Shown: positions 1 through 10,116 of the stretch, piece by piece
Layout: each line of letters opens with the position of its first letter
Numbering within the stretch: position 1 is the first letter of the stretch
Origin: Rosenbergiella epipactidis
Lineage (GTDB): Bacteria > Pseudomonadota > Gammaproteobacteria > Enterobacterales > Enterobacteriaceae
DNA: 49,976 nucleotides
Direction of reading: 5' to 3'
NCBI RefSeq assembly: GCF_018494055.1
Contig: NZ_JABBFQ010000012.1
Span: 1 to 49,976 of the forward strand
Notes under the pieces: generated by a model
Told to the model about the DNA's origin: nothing
Seen by the model: the letters and a program-made list of their open reading frames with translations, nothing else
The model's database searches: none
Translations under genes and position numbers: made by a program

Positions 1-115
1 CCGAATCGCTTCAGTCCCTGTCACCGCGCTGCGCATCTCGCTTTGCCGTGTCAGTGGATGCGCATTATAGGGAGTTCCGCTCAGAGCGCAAGGGATTATT
101 TAAACTTTTTTACTG
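1..115 (-). promoter_or_regulatory. rRNA operon P1 promoter and start of leader
   Basis: Read on the minus strand, this is a typical rrn P1 core: -35 TTGCGC (86-91), a 16-bp spacer, and -10 TATAAT (64-69) followed by the GC-rich discriminator GCGCATCCAC. An AT-rich tract at about 92-115 sits where an UP element would be. Transcription would start near base 56 and run leftward out of the window, so the rRNA genes themselves are not visible. The 16-bp spacer and GC-rich discriminator are hallmarks of stringently controlled rRNA promoters. In E. coli an rRNA operon also lies directly downstream of clpB in this orientation. Confidence 0.88.
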
Positions 116-152
116 AGTGGTGATTAATGAATCACTCCGTATAAAAACAGAA

Positions 153-184
153 CAAAAAAGCCTAGAAACTCGCGTTTCTAGGCT
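153..184 (-). terminator. clpB terminator
   Basis: An inverted repeat AGCCTAGAAAC (159-169) / GTTTCTAGGCT (174-184) with a 4-base loop is followed on the minus strand by a run of T. It lies 18 bases past the clpB stop and separates clpB from the rRNA promoter. Confidence 0.9.
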
Positions 185-202
185 GTTAGTCGACAACATT
201 AA

Positions 203-2776
203 CTATTGCTGGGCGGTAATCACTCCGTCTACTACCCCTAATTTAATGGTCGCACCCGGTAAAAGTTTGCCAGAAAGAATCTGTTGGGCTAACGGGTTTT
301 CAATCTCTTGCTGTATTGCACGCTTCAATGGACGCGCACCATAGATAGGATCGAAACCAACCTCACCTAACAGCTGTAGTGCTTCGTCAGAAATCTCAAC
401 CGAATAACCTCGCTCTTCTAATCGCTTATAAAGACGTTGTAACTGAATTTCAGCAATTTGTGCAATATGCTCGTGGCTCAGTGGATGGAACACAACGACT
501 TCATCTATACGGTTGATAAACTCTGGACGGAAGTGATGCCCGACTACGTCCATTACCACGCCTTTCATTTGACTGTAATCAAGCTCGCCAAACTTGTCTT
601 GGATTAAATCCGAACCCAAGTTAGAGGTCATAATGATAACCGTATTACGGAAATCGACTGTCCGGCCCTGCCCATCCGTTAAACGCCCGTCATCTAATAC
701 TTGCAGCAAGATATTAAAGACATCAGGATGTGCCTTCTCAACTTCATCTAATAAGATGACCGAATAAGGGCGTCTGCGCACCGCTTCGGTTAGATAGCCA
801 CCTTCTTCGTAACCAACATATCCTGGAGGAGCACCCACTAATCTGGACACCGAATGTTTCTCCATAAATTCGGACATGTCGATACGCACCATTGCCTCGT
901 CACTGTCGAAGAGAAAATCAGCAAGTGATTTACAGAGTTCTGTTTTACCGACCCCTGTTGGCCCTAAGAATAAGAAAGACCCTACTGGGCGGTTTGGATC
1001 AGCAAGCCCTGCTCGGCTACGACGTATAGCATTCGCTACTGCATCGACCGCTTCATCTTGTCCAATCACACGGTCATGCAGCGTTTCTTCCATGCGCAGC
1101 AGTTTCTCCCTCTCGCCTTCCATCATGCGCGCTACAGGGATCCCGGTCCAGCGTGCTAATACATCTGCAATCTCAACATCGGTTACTCTGTTACGTAACA
1201 TCTTCATTTGCTGCGTTTCAGACTGCGTGGCTAGCGCCAGTTGTTTCTCTAACTCAGGGATTTTTCCGTATTGCAGCTCAGACATTTGGCCTAGATCGCC
1301 ATTGCGTCGCGCTTGCTCCATGCTTATACGTGCCTGCTCTAACTCAGATTTAATATGTTGCGTGCCAGTGAGGGAGGCTTTTTCAGCTTTCCACTCTTCT
1401 TCAAGCTCCGAGTAGCTTTGCTCTTTCTGCTCCAGCTCCGTTTCAAGCATCGCCAGTCGTTTGACGCTGGCATCGTCCGTCTCTTTCTTAAGGGCTTGTT
1501 GCTCTAACTTAAGTTGAATAATCCTACGTTCAAGACGGTCCAACGGTTCCGGCTTGGAGTCGATCTGCATACGAATACTCGACGCCGCTTCATCAATCAG
1601 GTCGATGGCTTTATCCGGTAACTGCCGATCCGCGATATAACGGTGCGACAGTTGTGCGGCAGCCACAATTGCTGGGTCAGTAATTTGCACATGGTGATGC
1701 AACTCGTAACGTTCTTTCAGCCCACGCAAAATCGCTATGGTATCTTCTACGCTAGGTTCAGCCACCAACACTTTTTGGAAACGACGCTCAAGCGCTGCAT
1801 CCTTTTCTATATATTGACGGTATTCATCTAAGGTTGTTGCGCCCACGCAGTGCAACTCACCACGTGCTAAGGCAGGCTTAAGCATATTTCCGGCATCCAT
1901 CGCGCCATCGGCTTTACCTGCTCCAACCATGGTGTGAATTTCATCGATAAAGAGAATGACATTACCATCCTGTTTCGACAGATCATTCAGAACCGCTTTT
2001 AAACGCTCTTCAAATTCGCCTCGAAACTTGGCACCGGCCACCAGCGCTCCCATATCTAAAGCTAAGACGCGGCGACCCTTAAGGCCCTCTGGGACTTCAC
2101 CATTAATAATACGTTGCGCTAAACCTTCAACGATGGCGGTTTTACCCACTCCCGGCTCACCGATTAATACTGGATTATTTTTGGTACGGCGTTGAAGCAC
2201 TTGGATAGTGCGTCTAATCTCTTCATCACGACCGATAACGGGGTCGAGTTTGCCTGACTCAGCACGTTCAGTCAGATCAATGGTATATTTTTTAAGTGCT
2301 TGACGTTGGTCTTCTGCCCCTTGGTCGTTCACACCCTCCCCTCCCCGCAGTTGGTCGATAGCGTTAGTAAGCTTTTCACTGGTTAAACCTGCTGATTTTA
2401 ATAAATCACTGACGCCCCCTCGGGAGTCGAATGCAGCCAGAAGAAAAAGCTCCGATGAGATATAACTGTCGCCGCGTTTTTGTGCCAACTTATCGCAAAG
2501 GTTCAATACGCGAATAAGTTCTGCCGAAGGTTGAACATCACCATCGCTCCCTTCTACTTTCGCAAGACGCGACAAAGCCTGAGATAACTGGGCTTGAAGC
2601 TGAGAAACTTCTACCCCACAAGAGACGAGTAACGGGCGAATTGATCCACCTTCCTGCGTTAATAATGCAGAAAAGAGATGGATAGGTTCGATGAATTGAT
2701 TATCACTGCCTAGAGCTAATGATTGGGCATCAGCTAGGGCTTGTTGAAATTTATTAGTAAGACGATCCAGACGCAT
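203..2776 (-). CDS. clpB: ATP-dependent disaggregase ClpB
   Basis: Hexameric AAA+ disaggregase that threads aggregated proteins with DnaK/DnaJ/GrpE after heat stress; cytoplasmic. The 857 residues match the usual full length. Order of parts: an N-terminal Clp repeat domain (about 1-145), a first AAA+ module with Walker [11 protein letters not shown] near 206, a coiled-coil middle domain (about 410-525, rich in E, K, Q and L), and a second AAA+ module with [10 protein letters not shown] near 607 and pore loop GYVGYEEGG. The start has a strong GGAGG ribosome site. A sigma-32 promoter lies upstream and a hairpin terminator follows the stop, so it is probably monocistronic. The identification is secure. 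Confidence 0.98.
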   Translation of the reverse strand: MRLDRLTNKFQQALADAQSLALGSDNQFIEPIHLFSALLTQEGGSIRPLLVSCGVEVSQLQAQLSQALSRLAKVEGSDGDVQPSAELIRVLNLCDKLAQKRGDSYISSELFLLAAFDSRGGVSDLLKSAGLTSEKLTNAIDQLRGGEGVNDQGAEDQRQALKKYTIDLTERAESGKLDPVIGRDEEIRRTIQVLQRRTKNNPVLIGEPGVGKTAIVEGLAQRIINGEVPEGLKGRRVLALDMGALVAGAKFRGEFEERLKAVLNDLSKQDGNVILFIDEIHTMVGAGKADGAMDAGNMLKPALARGELHCVGATTLDEYRQYIEKDAALERRFQKVLVAEPSVEDTIAILRGLKERYELHHHVQITDPAIVAAAQLSHRYIADRQLPDKAIDLIDEAASSIRMQIDSKPEPLDRLERRIIQLKLEQQALKKETDDASVKRLAMLETELEQKEQSYSELEEEWKAEKASLTGTQHIKSELEQARISMEQARRNGDLGQMSELQYGKIPELEKQLALATQSETQQMKMLRNRVTDVEIADVLARWTGIPVARMMEGEREKLLRMEETLHDRVIGQDEAVDAVANAIRRSRAGLADPNRPVGSFLFLGPTGVGKTELCKSLADFLFDSDEAMVRIDMSEFMEKHSVSRLVGAPPGYVGYEEGGYLTEAVRRRPYSVILLDEVEKAHPDVFNILLQVLDDGRLTDGQGRTVDFRNTVIIMTSNLGSDLIQDKFGELDYSQMKGVVMDVVGHHFRPEFINRIDEVVVFHPLSHEHIAQIAEIQLQRLYKRLEERGYSVEISDEALQLLGEVGFDPIYGARPLKRAIQQEIENPLAQQILSGKLLPGATIKLGVVDGVITAQQ

Positions 2777-2812
2777 AATTCCTCCACAAAGGTCAACATG
2801 CTATTGACTATA

Positions 2813-2840
2813 AGATGGAGGTGATTATGAAAAATTCAAG
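2813..2840 (-). promoter_or_regulatory. Sigma-32 heat-shock promoter of clpB
   Basis: On the minus strand CTTGAAT (2834-2840), a 14-bp spacer and TCCATCT (2813-2819) agree closely with the sigma-32 consensus CTTGAAA-N13/15-CCCATNT. It lies about 40 bases upstream of the clpB start. E. coli clpB has a heat-shock promoter in the same place. Confidence 0.8.
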
Positions 2841-2895
2841 AGACAGAAACCTAAAATTGCTGAAATTTTACGCTCAGCAATTGAAGGTTTACAGA

Positions 2896-3636
2896 TTATT
2901 CCGCGATCCAAATAAGGGAAGCCATACGGCCTGTTTGCCCCTCTCGACGGTAGGAGAAGAAATGTTCAGGCTCTGAAAAAGTGCAACGCTGAGATTGATA
3001 AATCGCTTCGCTCACGACTCCCGCACTCTGCAAACGCAATTCTGCGAGTTTAGGCAAATTGGCTAAATATTTTTCGCCATGAGGCATGAAACACAGTTCA
3101 GCATCCTGATGAATACGGATAAAGGCTTCTCTCACTTCTGCACCCACTTCAAAAGCCTGAGGGCCGATGGCAGGGCCTATCCATGCGATAATCTCTTCCG
3201 GTGGGCAATCGAAGGTATCAAGCGTATTTTCCAGTACACCGTTACACAGTCCACGCCACCCGGCATGTGCGGCGGCAACTTGGCTGCCATCGCGATGACT
3301 GAATAGCACTGGTAGGCAATCAGCCGTCATGATGACACAGACAATCCCCGCTTCACGTGTGAAGCTGGCGTCAGCCTCTGGGATACCGTCAGCCATAGCT
3401 GCCTCAATAACATGAGGGCTATGAACTTGATTTAACCAAAAGGGTGAACTGGGTAACTGAGCAATCTCAGTTAATAACTCACGATTACGAATAACGTCGT
3501 TGTGATTATCCCCAACATGGCTCCCAAGGTTAAGCGCGTGCCAAGGCGCTTGGCTAACGCCCCCCAAACGGGTCGTGGATACAGCACGCACCTTTGACGG
3601 CGCGTGCCAGTGAGGAATAATCAGTGATTGACTCAT
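2896..3636 (-). CDS. pgeF: Peptidoglycan-editing factor / laccase-domain protein PgeF (YfiH)
   Basis: A 246-residue member of the Cu-oxidase_4 (YfiH) family. In E. coli it removes wrongly incorporated L-serine-containing muropeptide precursors, and purine nucleosidase or phosphorylase-like activity has been reported for relatives. Metal-site motifs are visible: TADCLPVLF with its Cys, and HAGWRGL with its His. The chosen ATG overlaps the rluD stop as ATGA (3633-3636), so translation is probably coupled; an upstream TTG in frame is less likely. It is the second gene of an rluD-pgeF pair, as in E. coli. Confidence 0.93.
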   Translation of the reverse strand: MSQSLIIPHWHAPSKVRAVSTTRLGGVSQAPWHALNLGSHVGDNHNDVIRNRELLTEIAQLPSSPFWLNQVHSPHVIEAAMADGIPEADASFTREAGIVCVIMTADCLPVLFSHRDGSQVAAAHAGWRGLCNGVLENTLDTFDCPPEEIIAWIGPAIGPQAFEVGAEVREAFIRIHQDAELCFMPHGEKYLANLPKLAELRLQSAGVVSEAIYQSQRCTFSEPEHFFSYRREGQTGRMASLIWIAE

Positions 3637-4613
3637 AGCCAATCCATTTGATCACGATACTCTGCAGTATCCGCTTTCAGTGCTTCAATTAAGTCCACCA
3701 TATCTTGAGGGAGCGGTGCGTGCCACTCCATCTGAATACCGGTTATCGGGTGGTAGAGACGAAGCATGGTGGCATGTAAAGCTTGGCGGTCAAAGCCGCG
3801 CAACGCATTAATAAATGCCTCACTTGCTCCCTTAGGGGGGCGCGGACGACCACCGTAAAGGGGATCACCCACTAGCGAGTGACCGATATGCGCCATGTGC
3901 ACACGGATTTGGTGGGTTCTGCCTGTTTCCAAGCGCAAACGAAGGCGAGTATGGGCGCGGAAATGCTCCATAATACGGTAGTGTGTCACTGCCGGTTTGC
4001 CCATTGGATGAACGGCCATGTGCGTACGCTTAGTGGAATGGCGAGAAATCGCCTCATCCACGGTCCCGCCCGCAGTCATGGTACCAATCGCAACCGCTTC
4101 ATATTCACGGGTAATTTCACGTCGTTGCAAGCAATCAACCAAGTGGGTTTGTGCAGGCACGGTCTTGGCAACCACCATTAATCCTGTGGTATCCTTATCG
4201 AGGCGATGTACAATACCCGCTCGCGGGACATCAGCGATAGCAGGATAATGATAAAGCAGCGCATTCAGAATGGTTTTATCCGGATTACCGGCGCCTGGAT
4301 GCACCACTAAGTCGCGCGGTTTATTGATGACGAGAATATCATCATCTTCGTAAACGATATTAAGGGGAATATTTTGGGGTTCCCAACGCGCTTCTTCTTC
4401 GATTTCTGCGCTGATTACAATTTTCTCGCCACCCAATACTTTTTCTTTGGGTTTATCGGCAACCGTTCCATTGATGGTGACTCTGCCCTGTAAAATCCAT
4501 TCTTTTATACGAGAACGTGAATAATCAGGGAACAATTCAGCCAAAGACTGATCTAAGCGTTGTCCCAATTGTTCTAGGGAGATGGTTGCAGCGAGTTCTA
4601 CTTGTTGTGCCAT
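3633..4613 (-). CDS. rluD: 23S rRNA pseudouridine(1911/1915/1917) synthase RluD
   Basis: Makes the three pseudouridines in helix 69 of 23S rRNA, needed for normal ribosome assembly and translation termination. An S4-like RNA-binding domain (about 15-75, SRSRIKEWIL) precedes the RluA-type catalytic domain with HRLDKDTTGL, whose Asp is the catalytic residue. Starting at MAQQVELAATIS gives 326 residues, exactly the E. coli length; an upstream in-frame ATG would add an unconserved 12-residue tail. It overlaps pgeF by 4 bases. Confidence 0.97.
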   Translation of the reverse strand: MAQQVELAATISLEQLGQRLDQSLAELFPDYSRSRIKEWILQGRVTINGTVADKPKEKVLGGEKIVISAEIEEEARWEPQNIPLNIVYEDDDILVINKPRDLVVHPGAGNPDKTILNALLYHYPAIADVPRAGIVHRLDKDTTGLMVVAKTVPAQTHLVDCLQRREITREYEAVAIGTMTAGGTVDEAISRHSTKRTHMAVHPMGKPAVTHYRIMEHFRAHTRLRLRLETGRTHQIRVHMAHIGHSLVGDPLYGGRPRPPKGASEAFINALRGFDRQALHATMLRLYHPITGIQMEWHAPLPQDMVDLIEALKADTAEYRDQMDWL

Positions 4614-4741
4614 ATAAGGTTCTTCGTTAACGTTGGGTTTTTCCGGCAAAGCCGTTTAAGATAATGTGCTATCTTAGCTGATAAACAATGGAAGCCACAT
4701 ATAAATGCTTCCACTAAACTTTTGAGGATAATCAATTCGTC

Positions 4742-5476
4742 ATGATGCGTATGAAATATCTTGTGGCGCTCGCCACGCTTAGCTTAGCTCTGGTCGGATG
4801 TTCCGGATCTAAAGATGTCGTTCCTGACAATCCTCCTTCGCAGATTTATGCTACAGCTCAGCAAAAACTGCAAGATGGGAACTTCAGAGGCGCTATCAGC
4901 CAGTTAGAAGCGCTGGACAATCGTTACCCTTTCGGTCCGTATTCGCAACAGGTACAGCTCGATCTGATCTATGCCTATTACAAGAATGACGATATGCCAA
5001 TGGCACAAGCGACCATTTCACGCTTCATGCGTTTAAATCCTACCCACCCTAACATTGACTATGTAATGTATATGCAAGGGCTAACGGATATGGCGCTTGA
5101 CCAATCAGCTTTACAGCACTTCTTCGGTATTGACCGTTCGGATCGCGATCCATCAAATGCACGACAAGCCTTCAAAGACTTTTCACAACTGGTACAAAGC
5201 TATCCAAACAGCCAATATGCCCCTGACGCGCAAAAGCGTCTGGTCGCGCTAAAGGATCGTTTATCGACGTATCAATTATCTGTTGTGAAATTCTACACTA
5301 AACGTGAGGCCTATGTCGCGGTCGTTAATCGCGCTAAAGAGATGCTGAGTGATTATCCCGATACTGTCTCGACACGCCAAGCACTTCCTTACATGGAAAA
5401 TGCTTACCGTAAACTTCAGCTAAACGCTGAAGCAGACAAAGTCGCAAAACTGATCGCAGCAAATAACGCAAAATAG
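4742..5476 (+). CDS. bamD: Outer membrane assembly lipoprotein BamD
   Basis: Essential lipoprotein of the BamABCDE machine that folds beta-barrel proteins into the outer membrane. A signal peptide ends in the lipobox LVGC, making Cys20 the lipidated residue. The mature part consists of TPR repeats, with conserved [23 protein letters not shown] and [11 protein letters not shown]. At 244 residues it is near the E. coli length of 245. It is transcribed away from rluD and has its own terminator. A second in-frame ATG three codons on is a possible start. Confidence 0.96.
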   Translation: MMRMKYLVALATLSLALVGCSGSKDVVPDNPPSQIYATAQQKLQDGNFRGAISQLEALDNRYPFGPYSQQVQLDLIYAYYKNDDMPMAQATISRFMRLNPTHPNIDYVMYMQGLTDMALDQSALQHFFGIDRSDRDPSNARQAFKDFSQLVQSYPNSQYAPDAQKRLVALKDRLSTYQLSVVKFYTKREAYVAVVNRAKEMLSDYPDTVSTRQALPYMENAYRKLQLNAEADKVAKLIAANNAK

Positions 5477-5498
5477 CCGCCCCTATTCTGCTAACAGG

Positions 5499-5526
5499 CC
5501 AGCCACGCTTAGTGGCTGGTTTTTTT
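5499..5526 (+). terminator. bamD terminator
   Basis: CCAGCCAC (5499-5506), loop GCTTA, GTGGCTGG (5512-5519), then seven T. A textbook intrinsic terminator 23 bases past the bamD stop. Confidence 0.92.
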
Positions 5527-5628
5527 GTCACTTTATCCTTCCAGTCACTGACTGATTAAAACCATTGAAACGGCAATTTCCACGTAATACTCTCACTGCT
5601 ATGCTACCTTCATAAAAAATAGAATCGC

Positions 5629-6393
5629 ATGTCGACGACACTGCCTATCAATTTTGAAACACGTCCGGTGATCCCTCTCGCTCATGATTATTCTCATGGT
5701 GAGCGTGAACCTTGGCATCAACATCGCTGTGCGCAATTGCTTTACAGCTTAAGCGGGGTAGTCAGCGTCCATACCGCGCAAGGATGTTGGATTATTCCGC
5801 CTAGTCGCGGAGTCTGGTTGCCTGCTGGGGTTGTTCACCAGCTAACCATTACTGGAAAGGTTGCTGCCAGAACATTATTTGTGGATCCTTTCGCTCGAGC
5901 CGATTTACCCACGGAATGTCAAGTGGTGCAAGTTTCGCCACTGCTTAAGGAGCTGATCATCGCAGCACTCGACCTCCCCGATCACTATGCCACCAATAGC
6001 CGAGCAGAGAGAGTCTATGAACTTATCCTAGATGAAATACGTGGCATGTCAGTGCTACCCTTCAATCTTCCTGAACCCGTCTCCTCTGCGCTCAAGAAAC
6101 TCTGCATGCTTGTACGTAACGATTTAGCCAAACCTTGGACAACGTCCGAGGCAGCGACCTTGCTTAACCTGAGTGAGCGCACGCTGCTCAGGCATTTTCG
6201 ACAGGAAATAGGCTTTTCTTTTAGTGAATGGGTTAGGCGGGCGAAATTAATGGAAGCGATGAAACGTCTTGCACTGGGCCAATCAGTATTAAGAGTGGCC
6301 CTCGATTTAGGCTACGAAAGTCAAAGTGCCTTTAGCACAATGTTTCGCCGACGGTTAGGGATGCCCTCTAGTCATTATTTCCATTTATCGTAA
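5629..6393 (+). CDS. AraC-family transcriptional regulator
   Basis: A 254-residue regulator of the cupin-plus-HTH type (NimR/YeaM-like architecture). The N-terminal cupin region has HDYSHGEREPWHQHRCAQLL and a later VWLPAGVVHQL. The C-terminal half carries two HTH motifs (SEAATLLNLSERTLLRHFRQE and VALDLGYESQSAFSTMFRRR) ending in the usual AraC signature. The ligand is unknown. It is convergent with, and overlaps by 26 bases, the 3' end of the isopropylmalate synthase pseudogene. No strong ribosome site precedes the ATG, so the start is provisional. Confidence 0.85.
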   Translation: MSTTLPINFETRPVIPLAHDYSHGEREPWHQHRCAQLLYSLSGVVSVHTAQGCWIIPPSRGVWLPAGVVHQLTITGKVAARTLFVDPFARADLPTECQVVQVSPLLKELIIAALDLPDHYATNSRAERVYELILDEIRGMSVLPFNLPEPVSSALKKLCMLVRNDLAKPWTTSEAATLLNLSERTLLRHFRQEIGFSFSEWVRRAKLMEAMKRLALGQSVLRVALDLGYESQSAFSTMFRRRLGMPSSHYFHLS

Positions 6394-8051
6394 CACTGGG
6401 GAGTGTATTAAGGAGTGCCTGTATCGACGCTCTGGCGATATCGCTGTCGACACTTACCCCCCAACGGCTCTCCTTCCCCTGGCTTGCACACAGAATGTAG
6501 GCTGCAGAACGGCTCTCATTTTTCCTGCCCAAGGTATGCTCATGATAGTCTTCAATCGTCAACGATTCCCCCACATAGGACGTTAGTGCATTAGCCGCTG
6601 CAGACAGTAGTCCATTGCCCTCCCCCCTTACGGTTAGGGTTCGCTCCGGTGTCTTAACCTGAGCATGGAACATAATGCGATTATCCTTTAAGCTTTCTGT
6701 TCGATAATCGAGTAACTGATATGTGGCTTGCTCGTGGGGCCCATAAAGCTGACGAAAGAGTTGCCACACTTGCGCTAAGGTCATTTCACGGCCGCTGTGG
6801 TCGGTAATCATTTGTACCTGCCGACTGAAGGCTTGCTGTAACGCTCGGGGCAGCCTTAACCCATGATTCTGTTCTAGCATCCCAGGCCGTACCACTTTTA
6901 CCCGACTGGCTATTCACACGGATGACCGCCTCATAGTTACACCCTATATCATTCGGATCGATCAGTAGATAAGGGATCTCCCATACAGAGTTTGTCGCCT
7001 GTTCACGGGCAGTGAAGCCCTTTTTGATCGCATCTTGATGCGAACCAGAAAAAGCCGTAAACGCCAATTTACCTGCATAGGGATGCCGTGGATGGACAGG
7101 GATCTGATTATATTCCTCAACTTGTTCAACGATATCGGTCATCTCACTGAAATTAAGCTGTGGCGAGATACCTTGGCTATAAAGATTCATCGCTATAGTC
7201 ACTAAACAGAGATTTCCTGTCCGCTCCCCGTTACCAAAAAGACAGCCTTCAACCCTTTCAGCCCCTGCGAGTAAAGCCAATTCTGCGCTCGCCACCCCGC
7301 ACCCTTGGTCGTTATGAGGATGGACGCTTATGCATACCGACTCACGGTAGATAAAATGACGGCAAAAATGTTCAATTTGATCGGCATAGACATTGGGGGT
7401 ATTGACCTCAACGGTGCTGGGCAAATTAATAATCATTGGACGTTCTGGCGATGGCTGCCAAACTTTCGCCACAGCTTCACAAATCTCCAGCGCAAAATCT
7501 GGCTCAGTAAAGCAGAATGTTTCAGGTGAGTATTGATAGGTCCAATGCGTATCAGGATTCGCCTCACAATGACGACGAATTTGCTCACTTCCCGCAACGG
7601 CCAACGCAATAATTTGTTGTTTACTTTGCTGGAAAACTAAACGTCGAAATAGAGGTGCCGTGGCATTGTAGAGATGAATCGTGGCCCGTTTAACCCCTGT
7701 TAACGCTAAAAAGGTCCGCTCGATAAGGTCGGCCCGTGCCTGAGTAATCACTTGAATGGTCACATCTTCTGGGATCCGTTGCTCTTTTATCAATTGCCGC
7801 ACGAACTGGAAGTCGGTATCGGATGCGGCAGGAAAGGCGACTTCGATCTCTTTGAAGCCGCAAGATAAGAGCAATTCCCAAAACTTGAGTTTACGCTCGA
7901 CACTCATAGGTTCAGCTAACGCTTGGTTACCGTCGCGTAAATCGGTAGAAAGCCAGCGCGGAGAGTGCGTCAATTGTTTATTAGGCCAAGTTCTGTCCGC
8001 TAAGGCGATAATGGGGAAAGGCTTATATTTGCTTGCGGGGTCTAGCAGCAT
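6368..8051 (-). pseudogene. 2-isopropylmalate synthase, actinobacterial/fungal type, broken by a frameshift
   Basis: LeuA condenses acetyl-CoA with 2-ketoisovalerate in leucine synthesis. This is not the ~523-residue enterobacterial LeuA but the long type known from Corynebacterium and fungi. It has DLRDGNQAL and HPHNDQGCG (metal and substrate sites), [20 protein letters not shown], then a C-terminal regulatory LeuA dimer domain. The reading frame breaks at the G run opposite 6881-6883. Frame one reads to [11 protein letters not shown], and frame two resumes at [11 protein letters not shown], which aligns with no gap if one G is dropped. The repaired protein would have about 560 residues. The upstream part has an AAGGA ribosome site. 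It may be a real lesion or a sequencing error; if it is an error, the gene is intact. A standard leuABCD operon is presumably elsewhere. Confidence 0.85.
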
Positions 8052-8253
8052 AGTCGTTCCTTACTGAGGATAAAAAACTATCCTAGCGATACCCTTTCCC
8101 CTGTGGCTCCTGCATAACTGACACCCTTATGCTTAAAACGGACAATGCGGTATCAAACCGACTAATTTTTGGCCCATACTCACTGACAATCATTACCCCT
8201 CTTCCCCCTCAGGTAGCTGAAAATTACCCTTAGGACTAAAAATTTTTCATATA

Positions 8254-8283
8254 CCAATAATGTGACACAGATCACATTATTGG
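8254..8283 (+). promoter_or_regulatory. CRP site upstream of raiA
   Basis: A 30-bp element made of a perfect 12-bp inverted repeat around CACAGA. Its core AATGTGACACAGATCACATT (8259-8278) has both ideal half-sites TGTGA and TCACA at the 6-bp spacing. Its centre (8268.5) is about 40 bp before a plausible start directed by the weak -10 TATTCT (8297-8302), which fits a class II activator position. It lies between raiA and the divergent leuA-like gene. Confidence 0.85.
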
Positions 8284-8339
8284 TGTGCATAGTCGGTATT
8301 CTGGGAGCACGTACCATGGCAATGACGAAGAGAGGTAAA

Positions 8340-8669
8340 ATGATGATCAACATCACCAGTAAGCAAATGGATATTACCCCCGCAATCCGTAGTCATATCG
8401 AAGAGCGGTTTGCGAAGCTTGAAAAATGGCAGACCCAGCTGATAAACCCTCACGTGGTCCTCTCTAAAGAGCCTAAAGAGTTTGTTGCCGATGCAACACT
8501 CAACACCCCCAACGGTACCCTTGTTGCTACGGCGAAACACGACGATATGTATGTCGCAGTCAACGAACTCATTTCAAAACTTGAGCGCCAACTCAATAAG
8601 GTCCAGCATAAAGCTGAAGCACGGCGTGCAAACGGTAGCGTTAAAGATATTATTCCTGCCGAATCTTAA
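8340..8669 (+). CDS. raiA: Ribosome-associated inhibitor RaiA (YfiA / protein Y)
   Basis: Cold-shock and stationary-phase factor that binds the decoding channel of the 30S subunit and silences ribosomes as 70S particles. The 109 residues begin with [16 protein letters not shown] and keep the family beta-alpha-beta-beta-beta-alpha pattern, with [15 protein letters not shown] and [17 protein letters not shown]. The start chosen has AGAGGT four bases upstream and matches the family N-terminus; a longer in-frame opening to 8262 would run through the CRP site and is rejected. It sits directly before pheL-pheA, as in E. coli. Confidence 0.96.
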   Translation: MMINITSKQMDITPAIRSHIEERFAKLEKWQTQLINPHVVLSKEPKEFVADATLNTPNGTLVATAKHDDMYVAVNELISKLERQLNKVQHKAEARRANGSVKDIIPAES

Positions 8670-8676
8670 TCATACT

Positions 8677-8700
8677 GCGCACCCACAGGGTGCGCGGTTT
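8677..8700 (+). terminator. raiA terminator
   Basis: GCGCACCC (8677-8684), ACA loop, GGGTGCGC (8688-8695), followed by GGTTTTA. The strong stem with a weak T tract lies just past the raiA stop. Confidence 0.75.
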
Positions 8701-8762
8701 TAGGTTGACGCGCGGGATCGCAAACGCTACTCTCTGAGTTCAACTCTATCGAGATAAATAAC

Positions 8763-8831
8763 ATGCAACACAACCTGTTCTTCTTTTCATTTTTTTTTAG
8801 CTCCCCCTCCCAGGGAAGCCGCTTCGACTAG
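8763..8831 (+). CDS. pheL: pheA operon leader peptide PheL
   Basis: A 22-residue peptide reading MQHNLFFFSFFFSSPSQGSR-FD. Six of eight consecutive codons (residues 5-12 region) are Phe, as expected for phenylalanine attenuation: ribosome stalling at Phe codons prevents the terminator hairpin 25 bases downstream. The E. coli leader is 15 residues with seven Phe. The codon run TTC TTC TTT TCA TTT TTT TTT is visible at 8778-8798. Confidence 0.9.
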   Translation: MQHNLFFFSFFFSSPSQGSRFD

Positions 8832-8855
8832 AATGAATGAAAAGACGAACAAAAG

Positions 8856-8881
8856 GCCTCCCCTCCGGGAGGCTTTTTTTT
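8856..8881 (+). terminator. pheA attenuator hairpin
   Basis: GCCTCCC (8856-8862), CTCC loop, GGGAGGC (8867-8873), then eight or more T. It lies between the leader peptide and pheA and is the attenuation terminator. Confidence 0.92.
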
Positions 8882-8910
8882 TGAAAAAATAAAAAACTAA
8901 AGGACAGACT

Positions 8911-10068
8911 ATGACCCCTTACGCTTCGCTTGACGAATTGCGACATGACATTAGTGATCTGGATAGCCGTTTACTCACTCTTCTCGCCAAGCGTCGTGAG
9001 CTTGCCGTGGCGGTGGGCAATTATAAGCTGCAAACCCAGCGTCCAGTACGCGATGTGACGCGCGAAAAACAGCTACTTGAAAAACTGATCGACCAAGGAA
9101 AAACGCTTTCTCTCGATAGTCATTATATTACGCGTCTGTTTCAGCTGGTGATCGAAGACTCGGTATTGATTCAACAAGCTTTGCTACAAAAAGCGCTCAA
9201 CGACTCTCAACAACAAGCGGTTCGTGTCGCCTTCTTAGGCCCCAAAGGCTCATATTCTCACCTCGCTGCACGCAGCTACGCGTCACATCATTTTGACCAA
9301 ATGATCGAAGTAGGCTGCAGTAAATTCCAAGATATTGTTAACCAAGTGGAGAAAGGATTAGCTGACTATGCCGTACTCCCCTTAGAGAATACGAGTTCAG
9401 GATCGATTAACGACGTCTACGATTTGCTTCAAAATACTGGATTGCATATCGTGGGAGAAATGACGTTACCGATTAATCACTGCCTGTTGGTTTCAGGTGA
9501 AACGTCTCTTACTGCGATCACAACGGTTTATAGCCACCCACAGCCTTTCCAACAATGCAGCCAATATTTAACCCGTTATCCGCATTGGAAAATTAACTAT
9601 ACCGAAAGTACTGCTGCAGCGATGGAAACCGTTGCGAGTTTAAACGATCCCTCTGTCGCGGCACTCGGCAGTGAAGCCGGTGGACAGCTCTATCAACTTC
9701 AAGCGATAGATCGTCAACTCGCTAATCAGTCGCAAAATATCACCCGTTTTATCGTCCTCGCGCGTAAACCAGTGAAGGTATCAGAACAAGTTCCCGCGAA
9801 AACCACCTTATTGATGGCAACGGGACAACAAGCCGGTGCATTAGTCGACGCCTTACTCGTACTGAGACAACATGATATCGTGATGACTAAACTTGAATCT
9901 CGCCCAATTAACGGTAACCCGTGGGAAGAGATGTTTTACATCGACGTTCAAGCTAATAGCAGTGATCCCGCTATGCAATCTGCCCTGCAACAGCTTACTG
10001 AACTCACCCGCTACTTGAAGGTGCTGGGCTGCTATCCGAGCGAAACAGTCACCGCTGTAACACCATAA
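8911..10068 (+). CDS. pheA: Bifunctional chorismate mutase / prephenate dehydratase
   Basis: Converts chorismate to prephenate and then phenylpyruvate on the way to phenylalanine. Domains in order: chorismate mutase (about 1-90, with [12 protein letters not shown]), prephenate dehydratase (about 105-285, [12 protein letters not shown] and the TRF motif [10 protein letters not shown]), and a C-terminal ACT domain for Phe feedback ([24 protein letters not shown]). The 385 residues match E. coli PheA (386). Expression is set by the pheL attenuator upstream. Confidence 0.97.
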   Translation: MTPYASLDELRHDISDLDSRLLTLLAKRRELAVAVGNYKLQTQRPVRDVTREKQLLEKLIDQGKTLSLDSHYITRLFQLVIEDSVLIQQALLQKALNDSQQQAVRVAFLGPKGSYSHLAARSYASHHFDQMIEVGCSKFQDIVNQVEKGLADYAVLPLENTSSGSINDVYDLLQNTGLHIVGEMTLPINHCLLVSGETSLTAITTVYSHPQPFQQCSQYLTRYPHWKINYTESTAAAMETVASLNDPSVAALGSEAGGQLYQLQAIDRQLANQSQNITRFIVLARKPVKVSEQVPAKTTLLMATGQQAGALVDALLVLRQHDIVMTKLESRPINGNPWEEMFYIDVQANSSDPAMQSALQQLTELTRYLKVLGCYPSETVTAVTP

Positions 10069-10071
10069 AAA

Positions 10072-10096
10072 AAGCACCACGGTTAACGTGGTGCTT
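10072..10096. terminator. Bidirectional terminator between pheA and tyrA
   Basis: AAGCACCACG (10072-10081), loop GTTAA, CGTGGTGCTT (10087-10096). It is flanked by A-rich sequence on the pheA side and lies between convergent pheA and tyrA. Confidence 0.85.
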
Positions 10097-10116
10097 AATA
10101 TGATGAGGTTGGCAAA

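Noticed and set aside
8052-8253. A leucine-rich leader peptide or attenuator in front of the leuA-like gene
   Set aside because: No Leu-rich short frame or terminator hairpin is present on the minus strand. The only short frame noted is 10 codons without Leu runs.
8262-8339. A longer RaiA with 26 extra N-terminal residues
   Set aside because: It would begin inside the CRP site. The family N-terminus and ribosome site fit the ATG at 8340.
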